From UBA12087 sp964370815 (GTDB lineage Bacteria > Chloroflexota > Anaerolineae > Anaerolineales > Villigracilaceae), in the NCBI GenBank assembly GCA_964370815.1, contig CAYJKQ010000001.1, forward strand, positions 558,001-622,000: a stretch of DNA of 64,000 nt, written 5' to 3'. Each line of letters starts with the position of its first letter. The first letter of the stretch is position 1. The notes under the pieces are model-generated. The model was not told the DNA's origin. It saw only the letters and a list, made by a program, of their open reading frames with translations, and made no database searches. Positions 52,364 to 61,652 of this stretch are shown in pieces. The translations under genes and the position numbers were made by a program.

Positions 52364-52810
52364 CTATTGATGCAGGAGCAAACGGACTGCATTACTAATG
52401 CGGTCACCTGGTGCTCGTCCCTGAATTCGGGGCAGCAAGGTTTTCATAACCTTGCCCATATCTGCGGGGGATGTTGCTCCAACTTCAACAACTGCTTCTT
52501 TAACTAAAACCATTAAATCGTCTTCACTGAGCTCCTCAGGCAAGAATTGTTTAAGCACCTTTATCTCTGCCTCACTCTCAGCAATCAGGTCTGCACGTTT
52601 GGCACGTCCAGCTTCATCCAATGCCTCGCGGCGTGTCTTAATCTCCTTTTGGATGATGGCGAATATTGCTGTTTCATCCAAAGAAACCCGTTGATCGATC
52701 TCAATTTGTTTGATCGCTGCTAAAACCATGCGTACCGTGCGCCTAGTCACATCATCTCCTGCCCGCATGGCATCTTTGACCGAATTTTCAAGTTTGGTTT
52801 TTATGTCCAT
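52364..52810 (-). CDS. GatB/YqeY-domain protein
   Basis: A 148-residue YqeY-family protein with the typical pattern LKQFLPEELSEDD and ATSPADMGKVMKTLLPRIQGRAPG. It is homologous to the tRNA-contacting tail of GatB, but the stand-alone form has no settled function. It leads the PgpH-YbeY-DgkA group. Confidence 0.9.
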   Translation of the reverse strand: MDIKTKLENSVKDAMRAGDDVTRRTVRMVLAAIKQIEIDQRVSLDETAIFAIIQKEIKTRREALDEAGRAKRADLIAESEAEIKVLKQFLPEELSEDDLMVLVKEAVVEVGATSPADMGKVMKTLLPRIQGRAPGDRISNAVRLLLHQ

Positions 52811-52929
52811 ATCTTTTCTCTCACTTTGTATTTCTCACATGCCCAGAATTTTAGCGAAGATCTGACAATATTCTACACATTATTATAGTTTATTATACCT
52901 CGTGGAAAATATATTTTTATGAATGGAAT

Positions 52930-53421
52930 TCACCTTGTGACAATCTCCATCAATTTACCAGAATTTTTGTTTTTCTTTCGGATATAGATCGTTTTCTCCA
53001 CCTTGGCAAAAATATTTCCTTCCCGATCCGTAATGTCAAGCTGGTAAACTCGCTCCATCGATAATGTGCTTTTCAATTCTTCCTGGATGAATTTCACTTC
53101 GTCATCGTTAATTTCAAAACAAGCGAACAATTTGCAATTTCCGGGTTTTTTAAAATGGATAGTTGCGGCTTTATCCCAAACAATAAAGTCCGGACCCAAA
53201 CGCTTCATAAGCATGATCATGAACATGGGGTCGACTGCACCATACAAGCTTCCGCCAAAAATTGTCCCGACGTAATTGAGCGTCCGCCAATTGTGAGGAA
53301 TTTCAAGTCTCAATTCGCTCCAATCTGCAGAGATGTATGTCACCCGACCACCTGTTCCATGATATGCAGGGTGAATATGAAAGAAAAAACGCATGAGATG
53401 TGTTTTGAACGACTCTGGCAT
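52930..53421 (-). CDS. DUF4442 hotdog-fold (thioesterase-like) protein
   Basis: A 163-residue protein with the DUF4442 pattern: HNWRTLNYVGTIFGGSLYGAVDP followed by the beta strands of a hotdog fold. Thioesterase activity is likely by fold, substrate unknown. GAAAGG precedes the ATG. It is followed from the other side by a Het-C-like gene 12 bases away and is probably co-transcribed with it. Confidence 0.8.
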   Translation of the reverse strand: MPESFKTHLMRFFFHIHPAYHGTGGRVTYISADWSELRLEIPHNWRTLNYVGTIFGGSLYGAVDPMFMIMLMKRLGPDFIVWDKAATIHFKKPGNCKLFACFEINDDEVKFIQEELKSTLSMERVYQLDITDREGNIFAKVEKTIYIRKKNKNSGKLMEIVTR

Positions 53422-53433
53422 AAAAGTACCTTT

Positions 53434-54060
53434 CTAACCGTTTATAAACCTCGTAAAAACCTCTACCGGTAGAATTTCTTTAATGATCTCGAATTCAGTG
53501 ACCGTTCGCTTTACTGCAGCAGAAAAAGCATATGCAAATTTCTTTCCGCTTGCTGGACTATCCAGATTCATCCAGGCGTGCGAATCGCGCGGCAGAAGAG
53601 GAATAACAATTCTTTTTATAAAGGGGATAAAGCTTAAGATTTCAAGCGGATAATATAATTTTCCAGATCTGAGCAGCGAGTTTGACAGGATCAACTCATC
53701 CAAAGGGTCAATTTCTCCCACTGGTGGCAATTCTTTTTGATCAAATTGATCCAGCCACAATGTCACATAATTGGTGTGGGCATAAAAATCCTGGGTGGTG
53801 TGTAAAAGTCTCCCGAATGCCTTCCAGGCAGAATCCAAATCCATACGATTGACCGAAAAAATTACATCATCACGCTGTTTTTGGATGTACCCCTGGCTCC
53901 CAGCTATTTGATTATTATCAAAATGGTATTCAGAATGTCCTACCTGCCTAATGATCGCATCCTGTTTCTTGTTGGCTTGAATCACAGTTTCCAAAACTTT
54001 CGGGGTGAGGGTTTTTTCAAGGGCATGACGGGTTATATCTGCGTGGACAGGGATCAGCAT
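53434..54060 (-). CDS. Het-C/zinc-dependent phospholipase C-like protein
   Basis: A 208-residue protein carrying HTTQDFYAHTNYV near residue 95, the metal-binding signature shared by Het-C and bacterial zinc-dependent phospholipase C, plus an early HADITRHAL and a HSEYHFDN. It has no signal peptide. The activity is inferred from these His/Asp motifs only. Confidence 0.7.
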   Translation of the reverse strand: MLIPVHADITRHALEKTLTPKVLETVIQANKKQDAIIRQVGHSEYHFDNNQIAGSQGYIQKQRDDVIFSVNRMDLDSAWKAFGRLLHTTQDFYAHTNYVTLWLDQFDQKELPPVGEIDPLDELILSNSLLRSGKLYYPLEILSFIPFIKRIVIPLLPRDSHAWMNLDSPASGKKFAYAFSAAVKRTVTEFEIIKEILPVEVFTRFING

Positions 54061-54367
54061 GGTATATATCTACCCTTTAATTCTTTTCCAACCATTGGCT
54101 AACTATAACCTTTCAGTTTTCAAGGCTATATAGAAAAGTCCTATTTATCAAATACGAGGTCAGGAGAGAATTCTACCGGAATAGGAATTTTTTTAATTTC
54201 TTCTTTCTGCTTCACATTTAAAGGTGTGGATCATAGTATATGAAGCAGGTAATCCACAAATAATTCATTTAAAAAAATTCATTATTAGGATCCCAAGTTA
54301 TCGGATTATACGCCATGCTAATTGAAAAAAGCAACCAATTTATTCTTATTATGGGTATAATCTCTGA
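54061..54367. other. Divergent intergenic region
   Basis: An AT-rich region of 307 bases between divergent genes. I see no cobalamin-riboswitch features before the adenosyltransferase gene; only the TATAAT at 54356-54361 stands out. Confidence 0.5.
54356..54361 (+). promoter_or_regulatory. -10 box (TATAAT) directly before the adenosyltransferase gene
   Basis: A perfect TATAAT ends six bases before the ATG at 54368, with no ribosome binding site between. Confidence 0.45.
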
Positions 54368-54925
54368 ATGCCCACATTTTATACACGCAAAGGTGATGAT
54401 GGTACAACCGGTTGGTTGGGAGAAGGTCGTATCTCAAAATCCCACCTTCTTATTGAGACTTTAGGGTGCCTGGATGAAGCCAGCGCAGCTCTCGGCCTGG
54501 CCCATGCCTATTGCCTTGATCACCGTATTCAAGATTTAATTCAGACGATCCAACGGGATCTATACAAGATGATGGCTGAAGTTGCTGCCGCTCCCGAAAA
54601 CAAGGAGCATTTCCGTTCTCTGGACACAACCAGAATTACCTGGCTGGAAGAACAAGTAGAGATTTTTACGTCCATCACCGAGGTGCCCAAAGAGTTTGTC
54701 CTACCGGGAAACACTCCTTCCAGCGCGGCATTTTCCCTGGCACGCACGATCATACGGCGATCCGAACGACGATTGGCTGAATTACAAGAAAAAGAAGATT
54801 TAAAAAACCCCGTCTTGCTTCAATATCTCAACCGCCTATCCTCCCTTTGCTTTATTTTGGAATTATTCGAAAACCAATCTGCTGGAATTCCGTCAACATT
54901 CGCCAAAGGAAAAACACAAAAGTGA
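54368..54925 (+). CDS. PduO-type ATP:cob(I)alamin adenosyltransferase
   Basis: A 185-residue PduO-type enzyme that makes adenosylcobalamin. ATP-site residues are in FYTRKGDDGTTGWLGEGRISK at the N-terminus, and RSERRLAEL and LNRLSSLCFILELFENQ complete the active site. A possible cobalt-chelatase gene at 39.5 kb may belong to the same cofactor pathway. The mRNA may be leaderless. The stop overlaps the DUF554 start in GTGA. Confidence 0.92.
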   Translation: MPTFYTRKGDDGTTGWLGEGRISKSHLLIETLGCLDEASAALGLAHAYCLDHRIQDLIQTIQRDLYKMMAEVAAAPENKEHFRSLDTTRITWLEEQVEIFTSITEVPKEFVLPGNTPSSAAFSLARTIIRRSERRLAELQEKEDLKNPVLLQYLNRLSSLCFILELFENQSAGIPSTFAKGKTQK

Positions 54926-55620
54926 TTGGCACCTTGATCAATATTGCCACCGTTTTTATTGGTGGTATTTTAGGTCTTCTCTTTGGCTCCCGCCTGCCAG
55001 AACGGGTTCGCCAATCCGTGGTAGCAGGGCTGGGACTTTTTACAATGGGTTACGGTTTATTAAATTTCTTCCAGACTGAAAACCCTTTACTGGTGTTGGG
55101 TAGTCTATTAATTGGTGCTCTCCTGGGAGAATGGTGGAGAATCGAAGACGGGTTACATAAGCTGGCAGTATTCCTTGAAACACGATTTACTGGAAAACAT
55201 GAAGGTTCCAACAAATTTGTGCGTGGCTTCTTAATTGCATCCATACTGTTCTGTGTCGGACCAATGTCCATACTTGGATCCATTCAGGATGGTTTGACTG
55301 GTGATTATAGTATTCTGGCAACCAAGGCTATCCTGGACGGATTTGCTGCCCTGGCTTTCACATCCACTCTCGGAGTGGGGGTGATGTTCTCTATTGTGGT
55401 CATTCTTGTATACCAGGGAGGTTTAAGTTTATTGGCTGCTCAACTTAGCCAGGTATTCACCACATCCATGATGACTGAAATGAATGCTGCAGGCGGTATT
55501 ATTCTGGTTGGCATCGCCTTATCCAGTTTATTGGAGATCAAACCCATGCGCATGGGGAATTTTATCCCCGCCTTGATCATCGCTCCTTTAACTTTAGTCA
55601 TTTTAGCCTTAATTAAATAA
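54922..55620 (+). CDS. DUF554 membrane protein
   Basis: About 232 residues with roughly seven hydrophobic segments and the DUF554 features LINIATVFIGGILGLLFGSRLPE, FCVGPMSILGSIQDGLTGD and LDGFAALAFTSTLGVGV. These are putative transporters of unknown substrate. I place the start at the GTG at 54922 overlapping the previous stop, with AAAGGA upstream; the frame is open further but only inside the neighbour. Confidence 0.87.
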   Translation: MIGTLINIATVFIGGILGLLFGSRLPERVRQSVVAGLGLFTMGYGLLNFFQTENPLLVLGSLLIGALLGEWWRIEDGLHKLAVFLETRFTGKHEGSNKFVRGFLIASILFCVGPMSILGSIQDGLTGDYSILATKAILDGFAALAFTSTLGVGVMFSIVVILVYQGGLSLLAAQLSQVFTTSMMTEMNAAGGIILVGIALSSLLEIKPMRMGNFIPALIIAPLTLVILALIK

Positions 55621-55625
55621 AAAAT

Positions 55626-55677
55626 ACTCCTTCAGCTCAATTTCCAAATACTTCAATGAGGATAAAGCTGAAGGAGT
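55626..55677. terminator. Bidirectional terminator between DUF554 and DsbA-like genes
   Basis: ACTCCTTCAGCT (55626-55637) and AGCTGAAGGAGT (55666-55677) form a perfect 12-bp stem with a 28-base loop, flanked by A's and T's. Confidence 0.8.
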
Positions 55678-55728
55678 TTTAATAATAATCTATTTCAAAA
55701 ATCTAGTATTTTTTTCCTGCAAATAATT

Positions 55729-56448
55729 CTATTGTCCAGCCAGGGCTTGCTCAATGGCAGAGGAAAGCTCGGTATAACTTGGAATAAATCCCGGTGTAAT
55801 TTGAATTCCATTCACAAACACGCTGGGAGTGCCTGTTACACCTTTTTCAACACCATCATTAAAGTCCTTTTCAATTTCAGATCTAAATTGATTTTTATTG
55901 AAGCAGGTATTGAATTCATTCATATCCAAACCCAAGCTTTCAGCAAAAGCAACCAGTCGTTTGTCACTAAAAGATCCCTGGTTTTCACCATTCCAATTAG
56001 CGTACAAGATGGTTTTATAATCCCAGAATAGATTCTGTGCACCTGCACACATGCTGGCGTTGGCTGCCTGGTGGGATTCCTTGGTGGTTACCTGGCTGTC
56101 TATAAAGGGATAGTGGTGGAAAGTATAGAATATTTTTCCAGTATCCACATAATCTTTTATGATTTGAATTTCAACTGATTCAGAGTAGCTTTTGCATGCT
56201 GGACATTGGAAATCTTCCCAAACATCCACCTTTACGGGTGCTTCCGGGTTTCCAATTGTGTTCGCATTGACTTGTGAATTGAATTTATAAGGTGTTATTT
56301 CCGTTACAGGTCCCACTGGTTTCAGAGTGGGGTAGATCAGTGCTGTCGCAAGAAGTATTGCACCCACGATCACCATAACAATGATAATGAAGCGTTGTTG
56401 TTTTTGTTGCTTGCGATGTTTCTCGCGAATATCCTGCCGTTTACTCAT
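55729..56448 (-). CDS. DsbA-like membrane-anchored thioredoxin-fold protein
   Basis: A 239-residue protein: basic N-terminus, transmembrane anchor at about 21-43, then a DsbA-type domain with the active site CPAC in EDFQCPACKSYSE and a cis-Pro in TGTPSVFVNG. It should catalyse disulfide formation or exchange outside the membrane. AAGGAG precedes the ATG. No VKOR or DsbB partner is adjacent. Confidence 0.9.
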   Translation of the reverse strand: MSKRQDIREKHRKQQKQQRFIIIVMVIVGAILLATALIYPTLKPVGPVTEITPYKFNSQVNANTIGNPEAPVKVDVWEDFQCPACKSYSESVEIQIIKDYVDTGKIFYTFHHYPFIDSQVTTKESHQAANASMCAGAQNLFWDYKTILYANWNGENQGSFSDKRLVAFAESLGLDMNEFNTCFNKNQFRSEIEKDFNDGVEKGVTGTPSVFVNGIQITPGFIPSYTELSSAIEQALAGQ

Positions 56449-56763
56449 TCGTTCTCCTTGTTGTTTACTTATTTAAAAAAATTTTTGTGGTGAAAATTAC
56501 GGTGTGAAAGCAAGAAAAACTTGCTTTCACACCGTAACACACACTATTCTGCGAAAAACTAATTCATGTGCAAGGATTTTGCCATATCCTGAAAGATTTG
56601 TCCAGCATATATTATTAGAACCAGATAAGAATCTTTTCATCCAATTCTAAAAAATCAAGTTCATCAGGAGGGATGATACTGATGAACCGCTTGTTTACAG
56701 CATCCTGTAATGTGAGTGAGTGGAAACAGTGAGCAATCCATTCCATTATCCCATTAAGAATTC
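56449..56763. other. Intergenic region with hairpin repeat
   Basis: A 315-base region holding the perfect hairpin at 56499-56535 and an inverted repeat TTCATCAG...CTGATGAA (56660-56667, 56679-56686). No gene is supported. Confidence 0.55.
56499..56535. repeat. Perfect hairpin, family GTGAAAGC (copy 2)
   Basis: ACGGTGTGAAAGCAAG, loop AAAAA, and the exact reverse complement: a 16-bp stem. It shares the core GG(A/T)GTGAAAGC(G/A)AG with the hairpin at 27668. Confidence 0.75.
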
Positions 56764-57621
56764 TCATTTCACATCATACACAAATACCGGATATCTATCT
56801 CCAGTTTCCTTAAAACCAATACTTTTATAAAGGGACAGTGAGATAGAGTTATCACTTTGTGTATTCACAGAGATGTTAGTTACACCAATGTGGTTCAGTT
56901 TTTGGATCAAATCTGTAACCAGTGAAAAACCAATCCTTTTACCTTGCAGAGCTGGATGGACTGCCAGACGAGCCAGGTGACCTCCCAGAAGGTTTTTTGT
57001 ACTTATCTGGTAGCCAACAATAACACCTTCATCTTCTACGATCGTAGCCAGAGCTGCTTGCTTGAAAGCTTTATGTAGCGCAGTAGCTGAATTCTGCCAA
57101 AGGGGATCGAAAGCAATTGCATCGACTTGTGTTACCTGCGGGATATCTGTTTCCACCATATTTCGCATATTGAATCTGGTAGGGAGTTTTGCTTCTGTAA
57201 TATTGTTTCCCATCCAGGTAAGCATGACAATATCCTGATGATTAGTGAAACCACTTCCTGAAAGGATCTCTTGAAGCCATCCATTAAATACGATCGCTGC
57301 TACTTGATATCCAACCCTACCTTCCACTGATCGAAGAACGTGAGCCCATAAAATATTCCAGGCAGAGTCTGCTGAAAATGCTGCATTGGTTGCAAAAACC
57401 CGCACCCAGCCAATTAACGGCGGGTCCGGAGGACAGGCTAGAACTGATTGTATCTGTCCATCCTGTTCAATGACGAGATAAGGTGGAAAACCGATCCAAT
57501 CCAAAGGCGTTCGCCAATCAAGATGGCGGTGAACAATATACGAATTCGAGATCAATTGTGAAATCTGATCATGGTCCCCGGGCGTGGCTGGTCTTACCTG
57601 GTAATCAATCTTTACCGCCAT
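56764..57621 (-). CDS. GNAT-family acetyltransferase, two-domain
   Basis: About 285 residues with a degenerate N-terminal GNAT-like half and a C-terminal GNAT half with the acetyl-CoA loop VHPALQGKRIGFSLV and NTQSDNSISLSLYKSIGFKETG. I chose the ATG at 57621 (MAVKIDYQVR...), which overlaps the TPR gene by ten bases; the frame continues to 57660. The acceptor is unknown. Confidence 0.82.
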   Translation of the reverse strand: MAVKIDYQVRPATPGDHDQISQLISNSYIVHRHLDWRTPLDWIGFPPYLVIEQDGQIQSVLACPPDPPLIGWVRVFATNAAFSADSAWNILWAHVLRSVEGRVGYQVAAIVFNGWLQEILSGSGFTNHQDIVMLTWMGNNITEAKLPTRFNMRNMVETDIPQVTQVDAIAFDPLWQNSATALHKAFKQAALATIVEDEGVIVGYQISTKNLLGGHLARLAVHPALQGKRIGFSLVTDLIQKLNHIGVTNISVNTQSDNSISLSLYKSIGFKETGDRYPVFVYDVK

Positions 57622-58142
57622 AAGCGTAAAAAGAATAGTTTTTTTAGGATACGCTGCCAAAAGTTGGGTTTTTCAACTTCTATCAAACCCTCCTGCATGG
57701 ACATGATAGCATCCGTGAATTTCCCCTGGCCTATGCGTAGGGTCGCAATTGCGCGCATCACATTCGCCCGCAAATCATGCTCCCCGGCTTTTTTAAAAAT
57801 ATCTGCTGACTCTTCATAAAAGGCGATAGCCTCTTCTTTTCTATTCAAATCTCCCAAAGCAGCAGCTTTATTTGCCACTGCCATGCCCTGGTGCTTCTTT
57901 TCCCCGGCAGAAGCAAAAACATCCTCAGTTCCGAGCACTGCTTCGTAAGAAGCCTGGGGATTGCCATCTTGAAGATGGGCAACTGACAGATTGTTTTTCA
58001 TCTCCGCTGCCATCAGCAGATCATTTAATGATTCATAATCATCAGCTGCCTGGTTAAATAGGGTTGCTGCGACCTGATATTTTTTTTTACTGTAGGCTTG
58101 TTTTGCCTCTTCAACAAGTTGATTCAATTGCAAAGCATTCAT
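57612..58142 (-). CDS. TPR-repeat protein
   Basis: A 176-residue helical-repeat protein with about three to four tetratricopeptide repeats (SKKKYQVAATLFNQAADDYES, NRKEEAIAFYEESADIFKKAG, GQGKFTDAIMSMQEGL). It ends in a basic Leu/Phe/Arg tail. It starts six bases after the HTH gene and overlaps the GNAT gene, so it is part of that operon; it probably binds a protein partner. Confidence 0.82.
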   Translation of the reverse strand: MNALQLNQLVEEAKQAYSKKKYQVAATLFNQAADDYESLNDLLMAAEMKNNLSVAHLQDGNPQASYEAVLGTEDVFASAGEKKHQGMAVANKAAALGDLNRKEEAIAFYEESADIFKKAGEHDLRANVMRAIATLRIGQGKFTDAIMSMQEGLIEVEKPNFWQRILKKLFFLRLWR

Positions 58143-58148
58143 CGTTTC

Positions 58149-58826
58149 TTAAAGCGTAATATCCAAAAGACTCTCAGCCACTGAGCGTAATTTATCTGGA
58201 GAGAGACCACTCAAAGATAATGCCAATTCAAGATAAGGCTGGTTGACAGGATTACAGACAAATGATTGCAATTCTGGAGGTAATTGCAGGAATTCCTGAA
58301 TAACTTTTTTTTCCTCCAACCATTTCCCAACAGGACCGGATTGATCATACATACTCTCGATTCTGCCATCCAGAATCGACATCAACTCTTCCAATATAGG
58401 TACAGGTATGGGAGAATCGCCCAATTCATACGCGCTTAGTCTGGATGTTGAGATCCCGGATTGTTTGGAAAGAGCTTTTATCGAAGTGCCCGAATCTATT
58501 CTTTGTTTACGAAGCAAGGCTCCAATCATACGCTGGCGAATACCAACCAGAGCATGAATATTAATGGAACCCAGAGGGGAGGCATTATCTGAAACAACAT
58601 CCGTACGCCAAAAATGCTCCATTGGTAGATTCAAATATAACGCAAGAATCTCCAAATCTGGTAAAGAAGGGGACTTACGGCCTTCTTCATAAGCTTTAAA
58701 TACGCCGGTAGTAATGTCCATCGCTTGAGCACATTCTTTCATTGTTTTATTTTTTGACAAACGCGCATCTTTAATGAGAATTCCCAACTTTTTGGTACGC
58801 AAGTTCACTTTAACATCCATGCTCAT
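58149..58826 (-). CDS. Tandem XRE-type helix-turn-helix regulator
   Basis: A 225-residue protein with two HTH domains: about 12-68 (KDARLSKNKTMKECAQAMDITTGVF...) and about 95-150 (RKQRIDSGTSIKALSKQSGISTSRLSAYE). The C-terminal ~70 residues are helical. GAGG lies eight bases before the ATG. It lies between cpaF and the TPR gene and may regulate that gene group. Confidence 0.85.
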   Translation of the reverse strand: MSMDVKVNLRTKKLGILIKDARLSKNKTMKECAQAMDITTGVFKAYEEGRKSPSLPDLEILALYLNLPMEHFWRTDVVSDNASPLGSINIHALVGIRQRMIGALLRKQRIDSGTSIKALSKQSGISTSRLSAYELGDSPIPVPILEELMSILDGRIESMYDQSGPVGKWLEEKKVIQEFLQLPPELQSFVCNPVNQPYLELALSLSGLSPDKLRSVAESLLDITL

Positions 58827-58858
58827 ATATTTAACCTCGCAACTTTTTCACCCAATTT

Positions 58859-60184
58859 TCAGCGACGATTTCGATTGGAAATTAATAGATCTGCCATAGT
58901 GGCACCAAATACTTCCGATCCAAGTTTTAACCCTGCTGCTTCTAGACGAGGATAAAACATGGGACGAATTCCGGTAGGTTTTATCTCACCGATCACCTTT
59001 CCGTTGCTTTCAATACCTTTTTGTTCATAACGGAAGATGTCTGATAAAACGATTGTATCACTTTCCATACCAGCAACTTCAGTGATGGCAGTAACAAGAC
59101 GGGTACCATCCCGCAAGCGTGATTGTTGAACGATCAGATCCACTGCGGATGATATTTGTTGTCTGACTATCTTAAGGGGTAAATCCATTCCAGCCATCAT
59201 GATCAGGGTTTCCAAACGAGACAAAGCATCACGGGGTGTATTTGCGTGGATTGTAGTGAGTGATCCATCATGCCCGGTGTTCATCGCCTGAAGCATGTCC
59301 AACGCTTCACCTCCACGCACTTCTCCAACCACAATACGATCCGGGCGCATTCGCAACGAATTTCGAACCAGATCTCGAATGGATACAGAGCCTCGGCCGT
59401 CTAGATTGGGGGTTTTGGTCTCCAAGCGGACAACATGTTCCTGTTGAAGCTGAAGTTCTGCGGCATCTTCAATGGTGATAATTCGTTCACTTTGAGGAAT
59501 ATTCAATGAGAGGACATTCAGGAGGGTGGTTTTACCTGAACCTGTTCCTCCAGATATTAGAATATTCAATCGACTTTTCACGCAAGCCTCTAAAAATTCA
59601 GCCATAATCACAGTTAAGGATCCAAATTTAATTAATTGGTCCACTGTCAGTTTTTCTTTTCTAAACTTGCGCACTGTGATGGAAGGACCATCGATCGAAA
59701 CCGGTAGGATTACAGCATTGACGCGTGAACCATCGGGAAGTCTGGCGTCCACGGTAGGGTTATCTGCATCCACCCGGCGACCCAACGGGAGGATAATGCG
59801 ATCAATGATGCGTAAAACATGATCATTATCATCAAATTTTATGGGCGTCCTGGTCAATTGTCCAAACTTTTCTATATAGACATTATCTGGACCATTCACC
59901 ATAATCTCGTCCACATCTGGGTCTTCCAATAATGGTTGAATTGGTCCAAATCCCATTATCTCATCCATGATCTCGTGCAAAAGTTGGTCGCGAGTTGAAG
60001 CCTCCAACTGGATCATTAAATTTGAATATATATTGGAAAGATGGGTAGCAACAATTCTTTTTCTTTGATCTTCCGGAGGATTCTCAGACTCCATTTCCCG
60101 ACTGACCTCAGAAATGAGCTTCTTTTTAAGGTTGCTTATATCTGTCGCTGTAATTCTTGAAGATGAACTTCCTGGAATAGCCAT
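58859..60184 (-). CDS. CpaF/TadA-family secretion ATPase
   Basis: A 441-residue type II/IV secretion ATPase. The Walker A is GGTGSGKTTLLN near residue 215; Asp-box and Walker B parts are EDAAELQLQQEHVVRLETK and RPDRIVVGEVRGGEALDML, then the His-box GHDGSLTTIHANTPRDA. CpaF powers Tad (Flp) pili. AAGGA precedes the ATG. No TadB/TadC platform or pilin gene is in view. Confidence 0.92.
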   Translation of the reverse strand: MAIPGSSSSRITATDISNLKKKLISEVSREMESENPPEDQRKRIVATHLSNIYSNLMIQLEASTRDQLLHEIMDEIMGFGPIQPLLEDPDVDEIMVNGPDNVYIEKFGQLTRTPIKFDDNDHVLRIIDRIILPLGRRVDADNPTVDARLPDGSRVNAVILPVSIDGPSITVRKFRKEKLTVDQLIKFGSLTVIMAEFLEACVKSRLNILISGGTGSGKTTLLNVLSLNIPQSERIITIEDAAELQLQQEHVVRLETKTPNLDGRGSVSIRDLVRNSLRMRPDRIVVGEVRGGEALDMLQAMNTGHDGSLTTIHANTPRDALSRLETLIMMAGMDLPLKIVRQQISSAVDLIVQQSRLRDGTRLVTAITEVAGMESDTIVLSDIFRYEQKGIESNGKVIGEIKPTGIRPMFYPRLEAAGLKLGSEVFGATMADLLISNRNRR

Positions 60185-60186
60185 TG

Positions 60187-60471
60187 TTAATCCTTAATTT
60201 TCGAGTCCGGAATAACCCAGACGATCTGGTTTCGCTGAATAGCTAAAAATCCGGTTTGAACTATCACATCCCCTTGCATCGAAATTACTGTGGCGTCAGT
60301 TATTGCCAGGAATTTTTCATCATTGTCGAGCTCATCCTTAATACGCTGGTCTGGACGAATATGGATCTTCCCAATTATTTTATGGTTGACCGTCATGATC
60401 GTTACTGGGACAGATTCCTTCTTTACCATATCCGTATAAAACTTCCCTTTTTCATCAAATTCTATTGCCAT
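60187..60471 (-). CDS. DUF6812-like small protein between cpaE and cpaF
   Basis: A 94-residue soluble protein, mostly beta (VPVTIMTVNHKIIGKIHIRPDQRIKDEL..., FLAITDATVISMQGD). I believe it belongs to DUF6812, but this is from pattern alone. GAAGG(T)AGG precedes the ATG and the next gene starts two bases after it, so it is part of the Tad-like operon. Confidence 0.65.
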   Translation of the reverse strand: MAIEFDEKGKFYTDMVKKESVPVTIMTVNHKIIGKIHIRPDQRIKDELDNDEKFLAITDATVISMQGDVIVQTGFLAIQRNQIVWVIPDSKIKD

Positions 60472-60485
60472 TAATACCTACCTTC

Positions 60486-61637
60486 TCAAGTATCCAATTC
60501 GTGAACCGCTTTACACAATTCAATTATCTGCCGGGATATATCTTCCAAAACGAGAGCTGATGAGTCTGTTGGAAATCTAATAAGTACAGGCTCGTGACGA
60601 TTATTTGCATTCGTAAAATTATCACCCATATATGGTATGGTCATCCGAACCTGGAAATCAAGCATGTTTTCCACTTCTGCTTTGGTCAAACCTTGTAAGC
60701 CTACAGCACGGTTTAAGAGTGGATAAACATGTGCGGGGTCTACACCTTTATCTTGAATATATTTCCAGACTGTACTCGTCAACAGGATGGTATTTACATC
60801 ACTAGCCATGATCAATACCAATAAATTCGCTTGTAAAATGATCGGCAAACTGATGCGGGATAAAGATGTGCCCAGATCAACAAATATATAATCAAAGGAA
60901 TCTTGTAATGCTGAAATAAGCACAGGTATCCTGGTTACATCCAATTGGTTTGCGCTTTCAGGGTCTGGAGATCCTGAAAGGAGAGAAAAATTCCAATTAG
61001 TTAATTTAGGTAATAAACCCCTAATGGTTTCTGGAGCGGTTTCGTCTTTGATTTTATCGACCAAGTCAATCAAATTCGTTCTATTTGTAATACCCACGAT
61101 ATTTGCTATGGAACCAACTGGCAAGACGAGATCAACCAACGCCACCTGGTGATCTTTTTCTTTTTGGCCAACTCTCATGGCAATATTGGCGCAAAGCGAA
61201 GAAGTCCCTGTGCCACCCTTTGCGCTGAGAAAAATAATCAATTTCCCCTTTTCTTCTTCAATTATTTCTTGCTTTATCCCAGATATAATGGCAATTAATT
61301 GCTCGATGCCCTGGGGGGATTTAACCAGATACTCATTAAACCCACGCAGGAGGAGTTCATCTATGAAATTTTGTTCATTTTCCTTCCCCAATGCGATAAT
61401 CTTTATGAAACTGGTTCGACTATCCTGACGCAAACGCTGTATCAAATCCATGCCTGAAATATCAGGCAATAATGGATCGACAACTATTAAATCCGGTTGT
61501 TCTTTCCAGGCTTTGTCCAACCCTTCCTGTCCTGAGGCTGCCGTTTCAAGAGAAATGGTGTATTCCCGTAACTTCAAACGAATAAAGTTACGGCTGGCTT
61601 CATCCCCGTCAATTATAAGGATCTTTTTTATATCCAT
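60486..61637 (-). CDS. CpaE/TadZ-like protein: receiver domain plus ParA-type ATPase
   Basis: A 383-residue protein. Residues about 4-118 are a receiver domain keeping the phospho-acceptor Asp in VVDPLLPDISG; about 130-375 is a MinD/ParA-type ATPase with the deviant Walker A SAKGGTGTSSLCANIA and an aspartate strand YIFVDLGTSLS. CpaE/TadZ positions Tad pilus machinery at the cell pole. It is 16 bases after the response regulator gene and before the DUF6812-like and cpaF genes. Confidence 0.88.
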   Translation of the reverse strand: MDIKKILIIDGDEASRNFIRLKLREYTISLETAASGQEGLDKAWKEQPDLIVVDPLLPDISGMDLIQRLRQDSRTSFIKIIALGKENEQNFIDELLLRGFNEYLVKSPQGIEQLIAIISGIKQEIIEEEKGKLIIFLSAKGGTGTSSLCANIAMRVGQKEKDHQVALVDLVLPVGSIANIVGITNRTNLIDLVDKIKDETAPETIRGLLPKLTNWNFSLLSGSPDPESANQLDVTRIPVLISALQDSFDYIFVDLGTSLSRISLPIILQANLLVLIMASDVNTILLTSTVWKYIQDKGVDPAHVYPLLNRAVGLQGLTKAEVENMLDFQVRMTIPYMGDNFTNANNRHEPVLIRFPTDSSALVLEDISRQIIELCKAVHELDT

Positions 61638-61652
61638 TTAAATCCGTTTTTT

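Noticed and set aside
54061..54367. Possible cobalamin riboswitch before the adenosyltransferase gene
   Set aside because: No B12-box or conserved core was seen, and the -10 box sits directly at the start codon, leaving no leader.
56674..56732. 16-codon frame with AGGAGGG upstream in the DsbA-GNAT spacer
   Set aside because: Start choice is ambiguous, the frame is very short, and the site overlaps an inverted repeat that explains the sequence equally well.
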